NCBI GenBank assembly: GCA_905331475.1 | Contig: CAJNYU010000400.1 | Coordinates: 35,595-99,594 of the forward strand | DNA length: 64,000 nucleotides | Origin: Rotaria socialis | Lineage: Eukaryota; Rotifera; Eurotatoria; Philodinida; Philodinidae | Direction: 5' to 3' | In this document: in pieces, positions 10,458 to 21,973 of the stretch | How positions within the stretch are numbered: position 1 is the stretch's first letter | How the letters are laid out: each line of letters begins with the position of its first letter | Translations under genes and position numbers: made by a program | The notes under the pieces: generated by a model | The model's database searches: none | Seen by the model: only the letters and a program-made list of their open reading frames with translations | Told to the model about the DNA's origin: nothing

Positions 10458-11142
10458 GCCCCCCCTCCCCTCAGAGAAGCCGATTTCTCAAAAAAAAAGA
10501 AATCGAGTTTTTATCATAGGAAGATTCCCCGTGATCTCCTCTTTCAGAATATATATAATTATTTGCAAAAAGGTTAAGTTTTGACAGACGTATTGAAGAA
10601 ATACTCTTTCATTTCCCTTACTCCCACACATCTTTCTAAAAATTCCTAAATGTTGGTCTGAAAACATGGGTCTCAAACAGAAAAATTGTTATAACTTTCG
10701 TTTGGCTTTAGCTTTCCCAGTTATTTTATTTTATTTTAAAGCTCTCAATTATAGCTAACCTTTTATCAGGCGGATTTTCGATATCGGTTTCCTGGACTGA
10801 AAAAGTCCGATTTAGTGCTCTTTTTATACCTCCTTTGGCAGTCATACCGAGTAAAATGCTTATAAAAAATGAACAGAAGGAAATTTCAAAATTCTGTGTG
10901 ATGAAAAGTGGCGTATGGAGGCTAGCTTTAATTTAAAACCGACTCGACCTCGATAACTTTCACAGTCAAGAAGTTATTTCGATTCTCGTGAAAGCTATAA
11001 AACAAGTCGTAAGTCCAATTTAGTAAGGTATACATGACTGAAATTTTTACCACAAGCGTTTCTCACTACCACCATGTATCCCTGAAAGTTTCAGCTCAAA
11101 CCTATGCTCAAAACTGGCAAGTCGATTCTGAGGGGGGGGGGC
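10458..11142. mobile_element. TTAA-flanked element with C/G-tract ends, nested
   Basis: The left end TTAAGCCCCCCC and right end GGGGGGCTTAA form inverted repeats that continue weakly inward (TCAGAGAAGCCGATT against TCAGAATCGACTTGCC). TTAA sits at both borders (10454-10457 and 11143-11146), the target duplication of piggyBac-type transposons. The 685-bp interior has no transposase. Family assignment rests on TTAA only. The element lies within the 2.3-kb element and so is younger. Confidence 0.55.
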
Positions 11143-11618
11143 TTAAGGAGAAATGAGTAGCACCATAACATGGGACGTCAATGTGTATAGGTACCGTCAA
11201 AATATAGGATTTGAAGAGCTANCTAGAACTATCATCAGAATATAAAACTTGAGGACCTGTGTATATGATTGAGTAAACCCGAGTTCAGTGCATATCTAAA
11301 TCCGATTAGATCCTTATCAAAGTGTCAAAAAGGTCTCAGATAGTCCTTGATAGTAGACTTGAAGATATCCTGAATAACCCTCCATAATGGACCAAAAGAG
11401 TCCAAGACATTACTTTACAGGAGAGCTAAAATGTCCTTAGCTATAACATTTAATATTTAAAACATTAATTTAAACTTTCATACTCTATTAAAGTGTTTTC
11501 AAAATTGAAATGCCGCCCCTAGCTATGATCTTATGTTCTGTATCCTCTGTATCGTCGCTGGATCCTCTGGATCGCGACCGTATCCCGGATAGACGGAATC
11601 CGCTTTTTCCCCCTTGAG

Positions 11619-12464
11619 AAAATTACAACGTGTTCATTAGAATACATAGTAAAAACTACTTAGCCAATTTACTCAGCGACACTTTTGCGACGTAGCTCTA
11701 CTTAAATCTAACAATCGAATATATGTTTCGAAAGATCTGGCTCATTTAAAAGATAATCATAGAGTTCTGGTCAAGTAAAATAGACAGTGTTGCCAGATCC
11801 CCACATCTTCTGGAAAAATTTATTTTTTGAACTGATCAAATGAATTAAAAACTCATAGTCGTATATCGAAACTGATTTCCAAATTCCATCCATTTTAAAT
11901 TGTTGACAATCAAAAAAGAAATTCAATAAAACAAAATCATCTCTTCATCTTCAACAACTGCTGAGAGATCCATTGTTTAAGGACAGTCTCATATAAAAAC
12001 ATACTGTGGCTTTCATAGAGAAATCACGCCGTGAAAATAAAAGCTTTTAACTTTCAATTGTTTGAGTGTCGAAGAGTTTGAAAATATGCATTGAAAAAGG
12101 GATAGCCTGTTTATAATGTTGAATAAAAATCACAATGCATAGAACAGCTGTTGCCCACTTTTAGGTAGTTAGTTTACAAAACAAAACTGTATTTATTGTT
12201 GTTTTCCTACTGAATGAAACATTTAAAGTACTAATTCAATAACGAATTTTAACTAACAGAAAAAAAAAACTAGAGCATCATTAATAGCTTTTTATTTGAA
12301 AGAATGTTCACACATACGTAGGTATTTTGTTTTTAATCAAAAACTGGCGACATCTTATTCACGATCCAGAAAGGAAAATCTCTTGGTCGTCATGACCTTT
12401 GAACAGCTTCATGGATGTAGTTACTCTGTTGTTTTTAATTCATCTATATTAAATATAATCAGCT
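11619..12464. other. non-coding stretch upstream of WDR31
   Basis: AT-rich. Short frames only (for example 12296-12499, which overlaps the first WDR31 exon in another frame). Any WDR31 promoter would lie here, but no defined motif was recognised. Confidence 0.45.
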
Positions 12465-14029
12465 ATGAACTTTGGACATTTGTTCGGAAAAAAATCTAAA
12501 TCTAAATCATCAAAACATTCAAATGAAAATGAAAGGTGAACATAAAAATAAATAATCTCATCAATATATTTTCTTCTTTAGACACGAAACAAATGCAAGA
12601 AGTTCTATGCAAACACGAGAAAAGGCAGCTCCTCGCGAACCCATTCATTCAGATGGAGTGTTAAACGTATGTGCTGTCGATACATCAACTGTTCTATCTG
12701 GTGGCCAAGATAAAGTATAAAATAAATATTTCATTAAAAAAAATCTAAATAATCATATCGTACTTACAGACATTAGTATTATACGATTTTATTAATCGGC
12801 GTGTTGTCCGTCGATGGGTTGGTCATGAACACGATGTTGTGAAAGTTTTATATGGCCGTGTAGTAAATTTAGTTGTGAGTGCATCCCGTGATCGTACAAT
12901 TCAATTTTGGAATACGAATTCTGATTTACCTGTGCAAAAATTACTTGGTCATGAACTGGTTGTCACAGCAATTGATTTTAATCCACGTAAAATTGATATG
13001 AAAGAAATGATGCATATTTAAAAGTTATTTTTACGTTTTCTTATAGAAAATTCCGTTTTGGTTAGTGGCAGTCGAGACAATAAAGTTATATTTTGGGATG
13101 TAAAAACTGCTCAAATATTAAAAACAATTATGATTGGACGAAATTTGGTTTGTGTAGCTTCTTTTTATAAGATTTAAAAAAAAACGTTGGTATTTTGGTT
13201 TAGAGTACAGACGCTAAATGGTCTCACGATGGAACATTTGTAGCACAAACAGGCGAAGATAAAGAAACTAAGTAAGACTCCGAAAATGATAGTCAAATAT
13301 TTTTTCTTCAGTTCATTAATATGAGTTTATTGTTGTTTTCTAAGAATGTATGATACTCGAACTATGACTCAAGTTGTTTCATTTCCGAAAAAGCAGTATA
13401 TTCAAACATCATGTGATATATCAAATGATGATCGTTATCTAGTGAGTAGTTTAAATTAAGTTGCATTGCCTATCTATCTTCGGCTGTTTTGTTTTTGTGA
13501 ATTTATTGATGTCAACAAGTAATGGTTTCAATGGTAGTGGTGCTGAAATTTCTGTAAGTTTCGTTTTTGAAATAATTTCTATAATATACTTCGAATTAAA
13601 TTTCCAACAGTTGTGGGATATTAGACAACGAAAACTGATCTCAGAACTGTATGGTCATAGAGCTACAGTGAATAGTGGACGATTTACGGATCCAACAGCA
13701 TCTATGATAATTTCTTGTAGTAATGATGGCCGAGCAATTCTTTGGAATGTTCAACAGAACTGTAAGAAAAATAGATTTTTCTTTGCGATTCAAACGTTTT
13801 TTTCTTTGCTTAAAGCAATTTTTACTGATCTTGAAGTTGATAATGGAACACCGCTTACATCGATTGTTTCAATAAATGGACTAAAGTAGGAATACCTCCC
13901 AAAAAAAAAACACACGCTCTGAACGTAGTAGAAATTATAAATTTTAGTTTTGCAACTGGTGGACTTAATGGTAAAGTCAGTTTTATTCAATTACTCAATC
14001 GTCAGTTACAATTGACGGATCAAATATGA
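12465..14029 (+). CDS. WDR31: WD repeat protein 31 homolog
   Basis: Ten exons: 12465-12535, 12582-12714, 12770-12986, 13047-13147, 13204-13271, 13345-13441, about 13517-13553, 13611-13761, 13816-13885 and 13948-14029, giving about 340 residues. The basic N-terminus starts MNFGHLFGKKSKSK. WD40 blades include SGGQDKTLVLYD, SASRDRTIQFW, SGSRDNKVIFWD, TGEDKETKMYD, LWDIRQRK and SCSNDGRAILWN. Block order and the SNGF..GAEI..LWD segment match animal WDR31, a beta-propeller linked to ciliary trafficking. All junctions keep phase except one. After DDRYL (13441, donor GTGAGT) the next coding piece (TSNGFNGSG) has no AG acceptor in the right phase. This may be a non-consensus acceptor, a sequence error or a real frame break. 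Family assignment is strong. Confidence 0.88.
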
Positions 14030-14283
14030 TTTAGACATTTTCTAGTCGTTTTGAAATATAGCCTTGATACTTTTTCTCTCTTAATGAAAAAAACGAATTA
14101 TTTTTCTGTATTATGTTCAGTGTACCTTAATAAATATTTATATAAATTTATCGAAACGATGATGTTTTTCTTTAGAAATCAACTAAGAATTTGAGTAGTA
14201 AAATTGAAAATTGATCTGACTTTTACATGTGCAAAGAAATGGATATGTTGAGTGACAGATGAAGAAAAAAAAGCAGAAATTCA

Positions 14284-15283
14284 ATGATGTTGTCAAGTGA
14301 AAGAAGTAGGTGGACACTCGAGTTGGCAGAAGAAAGTCAGAATGAAATTGAAGTGCCAAACGTAGATTATTCAATAAGTTCCAGTTTTGAACAAACAAAC
14401 GAGAGCGACAGCAGTGAAATGAGTGAAATCGATGGGAGACGTATTTATTGTTCAGGCCGTGACCTTCATACGATTAATTCAGTTAGTTAATTTTACGTCG
14501 TCGGATCTCATTGGAGGAATTCTAATTTGATTTCGTTTTATTATTTAGGATGTTTTTGCCTATCCTGATATATCCTATTTAGAATTAAGTCCAACACGGG
14601 AAGCTTCTCTTGATTTTAAATTAAATGAATTACCACGATCTATTGGCCGTCTCGCTGAATTACGTTTTCTTATATTGGATACGAATGCTCTTCGTAAATT
14701 ACCCAATGAGCTTTGTCAATTACGTGAATTACTTGTACTTGTTCTCTCGAACAATAATCTAGATGCTTTACCGGATACAATAGGCTATATGGAGCAACTT
14801 GAAAGTATTCATCTAGCTAATAATCGTTTACGCGAACTTCCAGAATCATTTTTTCATTTGAAAAATTTAACATTCCTTGATTTATCAAGTAATAAATTAG
14901 GCCAATTATCCGATAGTATTAGTGAACTTACAGAATTACGCTCACTTTTACTCTTTGATAATCGTTTGCGTCGTCTACCAGATTCGATTGGTATGTTGAA
15001 ATGTTTAACAACTCTTTGGCTTGGACGAAATCGATTACGTACAATTCCCCGTACGTTAACGACATTAAGACAACTCGATTGGAGAAAGAACTACCTATCG
15101 ACAATATTAGATGAAAATCCATTAATAAATCCACCACTTTCTGTTTGTCGATTAGGTTTTGCTGCGATTGATAAATGGCATCAACAGAATGTAAATGTAG
15201 GCCTTCTCAATCTTGATGACGTTAATAACAGCAATGATGATCTGCATTCGAAAGTTGATCGAACATCAAGTAGATTTAATTAA
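14284..15283 (+). CDS. leucine-rich repeat protein, SHOC2/PIRL-like repeats
   Basis: Two exons (14284-14481 and 14549-15283) joined in phase 0 give 310 residues. The first exon is an acidic, serine-rich N-terminus with no recognised domain. The second holds about seven 23-residue repeats of the LxxLPxxIxxLxxLxxLxLxxNxL type, for example LPDTIGYMEQLESIHLANN, followed by NPLINPPLSVC, a capping pattern of intracellular LRR proteins. There is no signal peptide or membrane segment, so it is probably cytosolic and acts by protein binding. It starts only 254 bases after WDR31 on the same strand. A polyadenylation signal AATAAA lies at 15354-15359. I cannot assign an ortholog. Confidence 0.85.
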
Positions 15284-15359
15284 CTGCAATTGCATGATGA
15301 ACAAATACTTTTATTGAAAGAACTTCTTTTTCTTTTATTGCTTTATTTTGATTAATAAA

Positions 15360-16806
15360 GATAAATCTGTTCTGAATTCAACGCTTTTTTTTTCGATTTT
15401 ACTCAGTGACGATTTATAATAAAATACAAGAAAAAGAGCAATCCGTCTTATTCTCGTGTGAAGATTCGTACTTGCGATTAAGCTTTAATTTGATCGTCTG
15501 TGTAAATATTTAAGTTTATTTTTAGCCCAATAATATTTTTATTTATCTTAAGATATATGAAACATGATAGCCATCAAACGTTTCTAATGCAGTTTAGTCA
15601 ATAAAATTTTCTTGAACGAAAAGTGCCACATCGAGTTCTATATCAACAAACAAAAGCAGCATCCATTATTATCTCTAGTATAAACATGATACAGCTTATC
15701 CAAGAAACGCGATTCTCTATATAAGGATAAGGATGATAAGAGATGAAATTAAACATAAAAATAAAATCTGGTACTACTACAAAGATAAAAAACATTAAAT
15801 ACAACCAAACAGACACTTTCTACTGATCACCCTAACATACATTTTAAAAATTCATGCGATACTTGTCACCAATCAAGATTCTGCGTTGTATTTGCCTTTT
15901 TTAGCAGGTTTTTTTTTATCATTTTGTTAATCTTCATGAGCAATAGACTAAGTATTAAAGAACAATCGATCGAAATTTTGCCAATCGTGTCTACATTAAA
16001 GATGAGATCTACATCTTTTTCTCAAATTAAATGAACCTCACCAAATCTAATGGATCCGCCGCCTATGATATAACTATCTTTGGTGCCATATCATTTGAAT
16101 CAGTACTTAATATCTCAATAGAATAAAGATTTTGCAGCGACAGTGGAACAAGATCGTTTTTTTATAACAGTGTTGCATACTATCGAAAAATAATTTTTAG
16201 ACCTTCAAGATTTCAACAAAAATAGCATTTATCTTGTCATCATAGAAAGGAAAAGATAAACTGTTACATGTCGACAAGTTGAATATCGTTAACTATTTAT
16301 TTAAACTAGAAATATTTCTGCCATAGAATTGTTAGAAGATGCACCACGATTCCTGCAAAACAATGATTCATTTTTACACATAGAAATTTTTTTATGGTTG
16401 AGAAAAACATCACTCGAATTTTATGTTCTCTAAGTCAATATTATTGGTAAACATAAAAACTTTTTCATTTCATTTAATTATTCATAATAAATAAAATTTA
16501 TCCGATAGAAAGTTTTCAATCGACATTTTTTCAAAGCTTTAAAAAAATCCATTTATAATAACTAACTATGATAATTTTTAGCTGGACAGTTTATTGGCTT
16601 TCTTGGAGCACATGGCTTTTTTATTGCTTTCTGTTCTGTTCTGTTCTCGTTTTTTTTCCATAAAATAATGAATCCTCTACACACAGTGGCGGCATGTGTT
16701 TTACATCCAGACTGGGAAAAACCCACTGATACAATCATATAGCAATCGAGAAGCTGAGTAAAATATCCTCATTTCTTTTTGAAATTTTTGTTTGCATATC
16801 GTACCA
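15360..16806. other. non-coding stretch upstream of the HIT-like gene
   Basis: AT-rich with no exon or repeat family recognised. CAGTGGCGGCATG at about 16684 resembles a hAT end, but no partner end was found. Confidence 0.45.
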
Positions 16807-17823
16807 ATGGCAACTTCTAGTTCACATAATGCATCACAAGAAGTAACTGTGGATGCAGGAGATCAAAGATCTGTTAAGTTAGTTTATGACACATGGACAC
16901 CTCGGCCACATTTTGTAGTTGTACAATATCGACCACAACAAAATGCGAGTCCAGAAGAACTTGAAGCAACCTATAAACTCGTCGGTAGTTTTCTTGCTGC
17001 AAACCCCGAATATAACAAAGAGGTCATACTATCGTTTCATCGTGGAAAATGGTATCAACAGAATACAGGTCACTGGCATGCACATTTATGTGTACCTATG
17101 GTACCCTACATGAATGCAGCCAAAACTCAGGTGAAAAACTTTTATGATACTCATGACTTTAATTAAGAGTTTTTATTTATGAAATATTTTTGCAATAGTA
17201 TCGCAATATATTCAAAACCTATCTTAAAAAGAAATTATCATTGTTTTCCATTTATACAGATCAGCCCAGCAAACAACAAAGAATGGAATAATGCCCAAAC
17301 AGTTGAGGATGGAATGAGAGCCTGGGACAAAAAAAAGAGAGAACAATACAAAAGATACCAACTGGATTGTGTTAACAAAAAATACGCTAGAAATAGTTCA
17401 GCTGAGAGTTATTCTCTATCAAATCTTGATGCAAACTCAAATGAATTCAAACTTGCCTGGATGTCCTCAACACCACGTATTGGCGTTATTGCTTCGAATC
17501 CTGATAATACCACTCTTGCTTCGCTTTACAACTTTATGTCAGAGGTTCGTGTTAAGGCTACTACAGAATTAAATAAACACGACCCAACTTTCAACAATTT
17601 TGGCTGCCATCTCTGCTTATATGTTTCTGGTAAAACCTCAGACACAAAGGTGACACGTAGATCAGGTCAAGTTTTCACAGAAACTGGAGCTTTAACAGAA
17701 AATACAAATCTTGTTGGTTACATTCAAATGGACGAGTCTCAATATGCTCAATGGTTACCAACCGCTATAAGAGAACAATGGCTCACACAATTTGCGGGTA
17801 GCGAACACTTTGTTTCAACATGA
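16807..17823 (+). CDS. uncharacterised protein with HIT-like HWHAH motif, two-part
   Basis: Exons 16807-17130 and 17260-17823 (acceptor TTTATACAG) join in phase 0 to give 295 residues. The start ATG has a good context (ACCAATGG). The N-terminal half runs RPHFVVVQYRP, FHRGKWYQQ and GHWHAHLCVP. HWHAHL resembles the HxHxH signature of HIT-fold nucleotide hydrolases. The C-terminal half repeats the layout weakly: RIGVIASNP, FMSEVR and FGCHLCLYV, where the outer histidines are missing. This could be a tandem HIT-like fold with an active and an inactive half, but that is inference. No signal peptide or membrane segment is present. A poly(A) signal lies near 17943. The protein itself I do not recognise. 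Confidence 0.75.
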
Positions 17824-18097
17824 ATTGGTTACAACTTCATTTAGACAAGAACTTCAAACGTTTATTTTTGTGTTTGTTCGTCTAGTATTTTTGTTTTTGA
17901 ATAATCTATGAATTTTGAACAACAATCATTACTAAAAATTTTAATAAACAGCAGAAGATCCTATTGAGTATGGAAACACCTTTAGATTGAAAAAAAATAT
18001 ATTCATATATCTTTGATATATTTGTCTATTTCATTGAAGAGGAACTCTCAGTCCTTGGATAGATTTTTAGGATTTGGGTGTTTTTATGAGTCTGAAT

Positions 18098-18321
18098 TAG
18101 TGGCGTAACCACGAGGGGGGCGGGGGGTGGCTGAGCCCCCTCCAGAACTGCTTGAGCCCCCCGCTAGAAATATTTCTGTTTAGCTGTTATTTAATGTTAT
18201 TCTAATTTTTCGAGCGACTTTTGTGTTAGAGAACACAATCTAGATGTTATTCTTGATCAACAATAGTAAAGAAAGAAAAAGAACAANCCCCCCCTAGCTC
18301 AAAATCCTGGTTACGCCGCTA
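18098..18321. mobile_element. hAT-type MITE, 224 bp
   Basis: The ends TAGTGGCGTAACCA and (inverted) TAGCGGCGTAACCA form the terminal repeat, continuing into G- and C-tracts. The 8-bp direct repeat GTCTGAAT flanks it (18090-18097 and 18322-18329). TAG/CAG-TGGCGTAACCA ends with 8-bp duplications are typical of hAT MITEs. An N at 18287 lies in the right C-tract. There is no coding capacity. Confidence 0.88.
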
Positions 18322-18329
18322 GTCTGAAT

Positions 18330-19711
18330 GGCTGGAACTCGAATGTATGAATGAAATCAATGACATAATATTGACGCCGACTGCTTTTTTTTCAAGAAAT
18401 ACTTCAGTCAGTTTGAATTACGCATATCAACACCCAAGCCGCAACGTTAGACCACTTTTAATGACTTGTTCGCTACGTTTTTATTATTAGCGCATTGAGT
18501 CTAGCCGTTTTGCCTTTGTGTCCGTGCGCTCTGGAGCTCGTACTTCCTCTACGCTGAATTTAAGAGGATCGTGCTTCTGACTTCCATCGTAGTGTGGAGT
18601 ACACTTCAATAGGTTGAATAGAAATTGAACTTTTTGAATCATATGGCATAAAGTTTCTCACGATATAGAATCAATAGCTTTTACCTCATTGAAAATCTGA
18701 CGAATATCGACTAGTACTCAATATTCGACGTCCTTATTTATTGCTTGACACTTAGTCGAAGGTCGAAAATAAAAATTGATGCATCATGCACGCTTGTTTT
18801 CTTTTTTTTTTTCTTAAAACAATTTCAATTAAAAAATATTGACCTACACAAGTAAAAGAAAATAGAGCAAAAATTTCAATAACGAATAATTCTACACGAG
18901 AATGATCGTTAAAAGTTTCTCTCAAAGTAGCGGAATATCAATTTTGATGAGAGACACATCGTTTTGTTTCCGCAATTTATGTAAGCTTTTCTCTTGGAAA
19001 AATTGCTGGTTTTACATATAATCAATTAAAATTAAAATAACAACAGGAAGTGAAAACTAAAAAGTGCATGAAATATTAATATACAACGTTTGATATAAAT
19101 ATTGAGGATATGATCAGCATGTGGAGAATTATTTTTTGTCTGGTCGATGAGATACAAATGGATAGTAGCCAACAAGATTCTTTCCTGGATGATGGCTCTA
19201 AAATCATGAGAAAGAAAAATCATGCATTCAAATCGTCATTGCCAATTAAGATAACTAGAAAACTATTCTACACAATACAATTATAGGTCTTCATCAAATT
19301 TGCATAATATGTATATATATACATTAAGTTTTAAGGATTTCAAATTATTGGTCATAAATCTTTTATACTAAAGATCAATAGTTTTAACAATCATGTGTAT
19401 ATTTCTGTTTGTACAGTTTAGTTAACTGATGCTCTCACTGATATTTAATGTCGAATTAATCGTATCTGGTGTGCACTAGAAGTTCTTGATTGTGACCTTT
19501 CATGGAATTCAGTATCATTGACATGCGAGATTATTAAAAGTCAAATAGCTGCGTAAATTTAATGTTGACTCTATTTCGAATATATCGTGCAAAGTCTAAA
19601 GTCTCACATTCTGAACAAACATATTAGATTTCACGGCGGCAAGCAATCCGTTCCAATGTCTCTTTACTTAGCAATTGAAAAAAGGTCGTTTTTTTTTTCT
19701 TTTTAATATTC
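18330..19711. other. non-coding stretch between MITE and MOK gene
   Basis: Convergent 3' region between the HIT-like gene (+) and MOK (-). No exon, tRNA or repeat family recognised. Confidence 0.45.
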
Positions 19712-21316
19712 TTATTTAATTCGTTTTACTTTGTTAGTTATCAATGCAGAAGTTCCATTGTTGGAAGAATAATTTGAAAAAGCTGAAGCACCCGATATCC
19801 TTGGTAAAAAAGGCATTTGACCACTTTTAGTTGATAGAACATTGGCTGGCGATTGATTTTGCGGCAGCCCATCTGGTCCTACCGTTGATAAACTACTATA
19901 ATAAGGTTGAGTTTTATTGTTGTGCGTATAATGATGATTGGCATGCGTCGATTTAGTCTTAATATTATATTTATGTTGCATAGTCGATTTTTTCACTGAT
20001 TGACCTTGAATGCGAGTATCAACTAATGATTGAGCTTTTGGCGGTGGATAAAGGAGCTAGAAGAAAAAGAAGATTTATTTACTAACGAGAAGAGCAGGAA
20101 AATAAAGAATAAATACTCTTCTAGAATCAGGCTTAATTATTTGTTGATGTGTCGTAGAGATATTATAAATATTTGATCTTGGTGATGTGATAGGCTCATC
20201 ATTACTCGATTCACTACTACTGGAATCCGATCGTATGTAACGGTCTTCACTATTTTTTGTTATTCGAAGACCAACATGCGACGAACTAGCATTTGATTCT
20301 TGCACACGTTCACTTTCGTGGTTTCTATAATGAAACGAGAAAAAAGCGAATTTCATTGACGTTGAATCATTTTATTTTTCTTACCTTATTGAAGCAAAAT
20401 ATGGATGATGAAGGGCTTGAACACCTGAAATACGTTGATCTGGATCATAAACACAAAGTTGGTTGACTAAATCGATTGCATCCGGTGAACTATTCGTTAG
20501 ATAACGAGCAAGACCCGTACCACGACGAGTGGGAAAATTGAAGTCGACTGCAGAATTTCGACTAAGCAAAAAGAAATTATCACTAATCTCATAGAGAAAT
20601 ACTTGAAGTAGCTATGAACGATTATTCTGTACTTAGACAACTTACAAGCGCAAAGAGGCCTAGAATGGATAAAGATTGGAATCCGTCCAAGTTTCTATTG
20701 CATCAGGTGAGAGTAACTATCAAAATAGACTTTAGATCTGCTAATTTATTTGTTTGATTCTATTTAGTACTAAGTAAATTTATGTATGAAAATTTGAAAT
20801 TTCTTATTCTAATTATACTATTTACTATTTTAAAAAGTAATATAAACTTACTGCTGAAATTTTTCTAGTAAAGCAGGCGATGGTGTGCCTAAGATTTCAT
20901 GAATTTTATTAATTTGATCTAATTCATTACTGCCAGGGAAAAGTGGCCGAAGTGTTATTATTTCAAACATCACGCAACCTTTGAAAAACACGAGAAAAAG
21001 ATTTTTTTTTGTAAATAAATAAACTAGCATCTCGTGTTTACCAGCAGACCATATATCCATTTGGTTTCGATAATATCCATCGGTTAATAAACATTCGGGT
21101 GCTCTATACCTATTTAATACAAAAAACAACCATAATATATTCTTGACTTTTTTGTTTCTCCAAAATAACTTACCATCGAGTTGAGATGTATTCAGTAAAT
21201 GGTTGTTTTGATAGTGTTTGTCGACAAGATCCAAAATCAGCTAATTTTAAAGTATCATCTTTAATCAAAATATTTTCTGGTTTGACCTAATAGTAAAAAA
21301 ACAAATATATCTCCAT

Positions 21317-21348
<32 letters not shown>

Positions 21349-21973
21349 TATGTCAAACACTTACATCTCTATGAAAGAATGAATGTCTAAAGAAAAATAA
21401 TAATAAAATTTTTTATGTCAATTTAAATGTTTTTTCTTGTTATTACCTGTGAAGATATTCTAAAGCTTTAATTAATTGAAACATGAATTTGCATACAGTT
21501 TCTGTTGGTAAAAATCGTTGTCGACCACGAACATATTCATATAAATTCATAGTCATTAATTCAAATATTAAACATAGAGTGCCAGTTCGTTTATCGCTAA
21601 TAATTGAAAAATGTAATCGTTAAAAGCTCAAACGAGAGCGAAAAAAGACTTACAAAATAATTTCACGTAAAAAAATTATATTTGGATGACCATTGAGTTG
21701 TTTCAGCACGCGTATTTCACGTATTTGTTGTATTTCGTCGACACTAAAACGAATAAAATTCAAGTTCTAAATCTCGAAATCGTTTATAATTTACCTTTTA
21801 TATAATTGCTTCATTTTTTTAGCCGCCCAAAATGTCCCATCTCGTACATTTTGGCATTTTAATACTTCGGAAAAGGTACCTTCACCTTTCTTCCCAAGTA
21901 TTCTATACTCTTAACAAGAAGAAAATAAAGTATATTAAAATTCTACTACGTTAGTTTCTCTCTTACTTTCCAT
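19712..21973 (-). CDS. MOK: MOK serine/threonine kinase (RCK/MAK family)
   Basis: Eleven exons, phase-consistent throughout, give 473 residues: 21973-21967, 21909-21795, 21743-21654, 21596-21447, 21386-21365, 21286-21174, 21109-21042, 20978-20852, 20561-20385, 20324-20117 and 20056-19712. The protein starts MEKYRILGKKGEGTFSEV (glycine loop). It shows catalytic Lys33, HRDVKPEN at 126-133, DFG at 145-147, the TEY activation motif at 159-161 and the APE motif at 169-171. LLTDGYYRNQMDIWSAGCV and the FPGSNELDQINKIH segment match animal MOK closely. RCK kinases act in and near cilia. The C-terminal 170 residues are low-complexity, Ser/Asn-rich, with no known domain. The start exon is only 7 coding bases and one internal exon is 22 bases. 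All key catalytic residues are present. Confidence 0.93.
21320..21346. repeat. AT dinucleotide microsatellite
   Basis: About 13 AT units inside an intron of the MOK gene. Confidence 0.9.

Larger units (their letters stand above)
9354..11618. mobile_element. 2.3-kb inverted-repeat element with internal tandem array
   Basis: The ends share a perfect 22-bp inverted repeat starting CTCAAGGGGGAAAAAGCGGA (9354-9375 and 11597-11618). Subterminal DNA on both sides carries GGATCCTCTGTATCC-like motifs. A 34-bp tandem array follows the left end, and diverged inverted units of the same array lie near 11195-11265 at the right, with an N at 11222. No transposase frame is seen. Target-site duplication is unclear, so I do not assign a superfamily. 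Confidence 0.75.

Noticed and set aside
16684..16720. CAGTGGCGGCATG as a hAT left end
   Set aside because: No matching inverted end or 8-bp duplication nearby.
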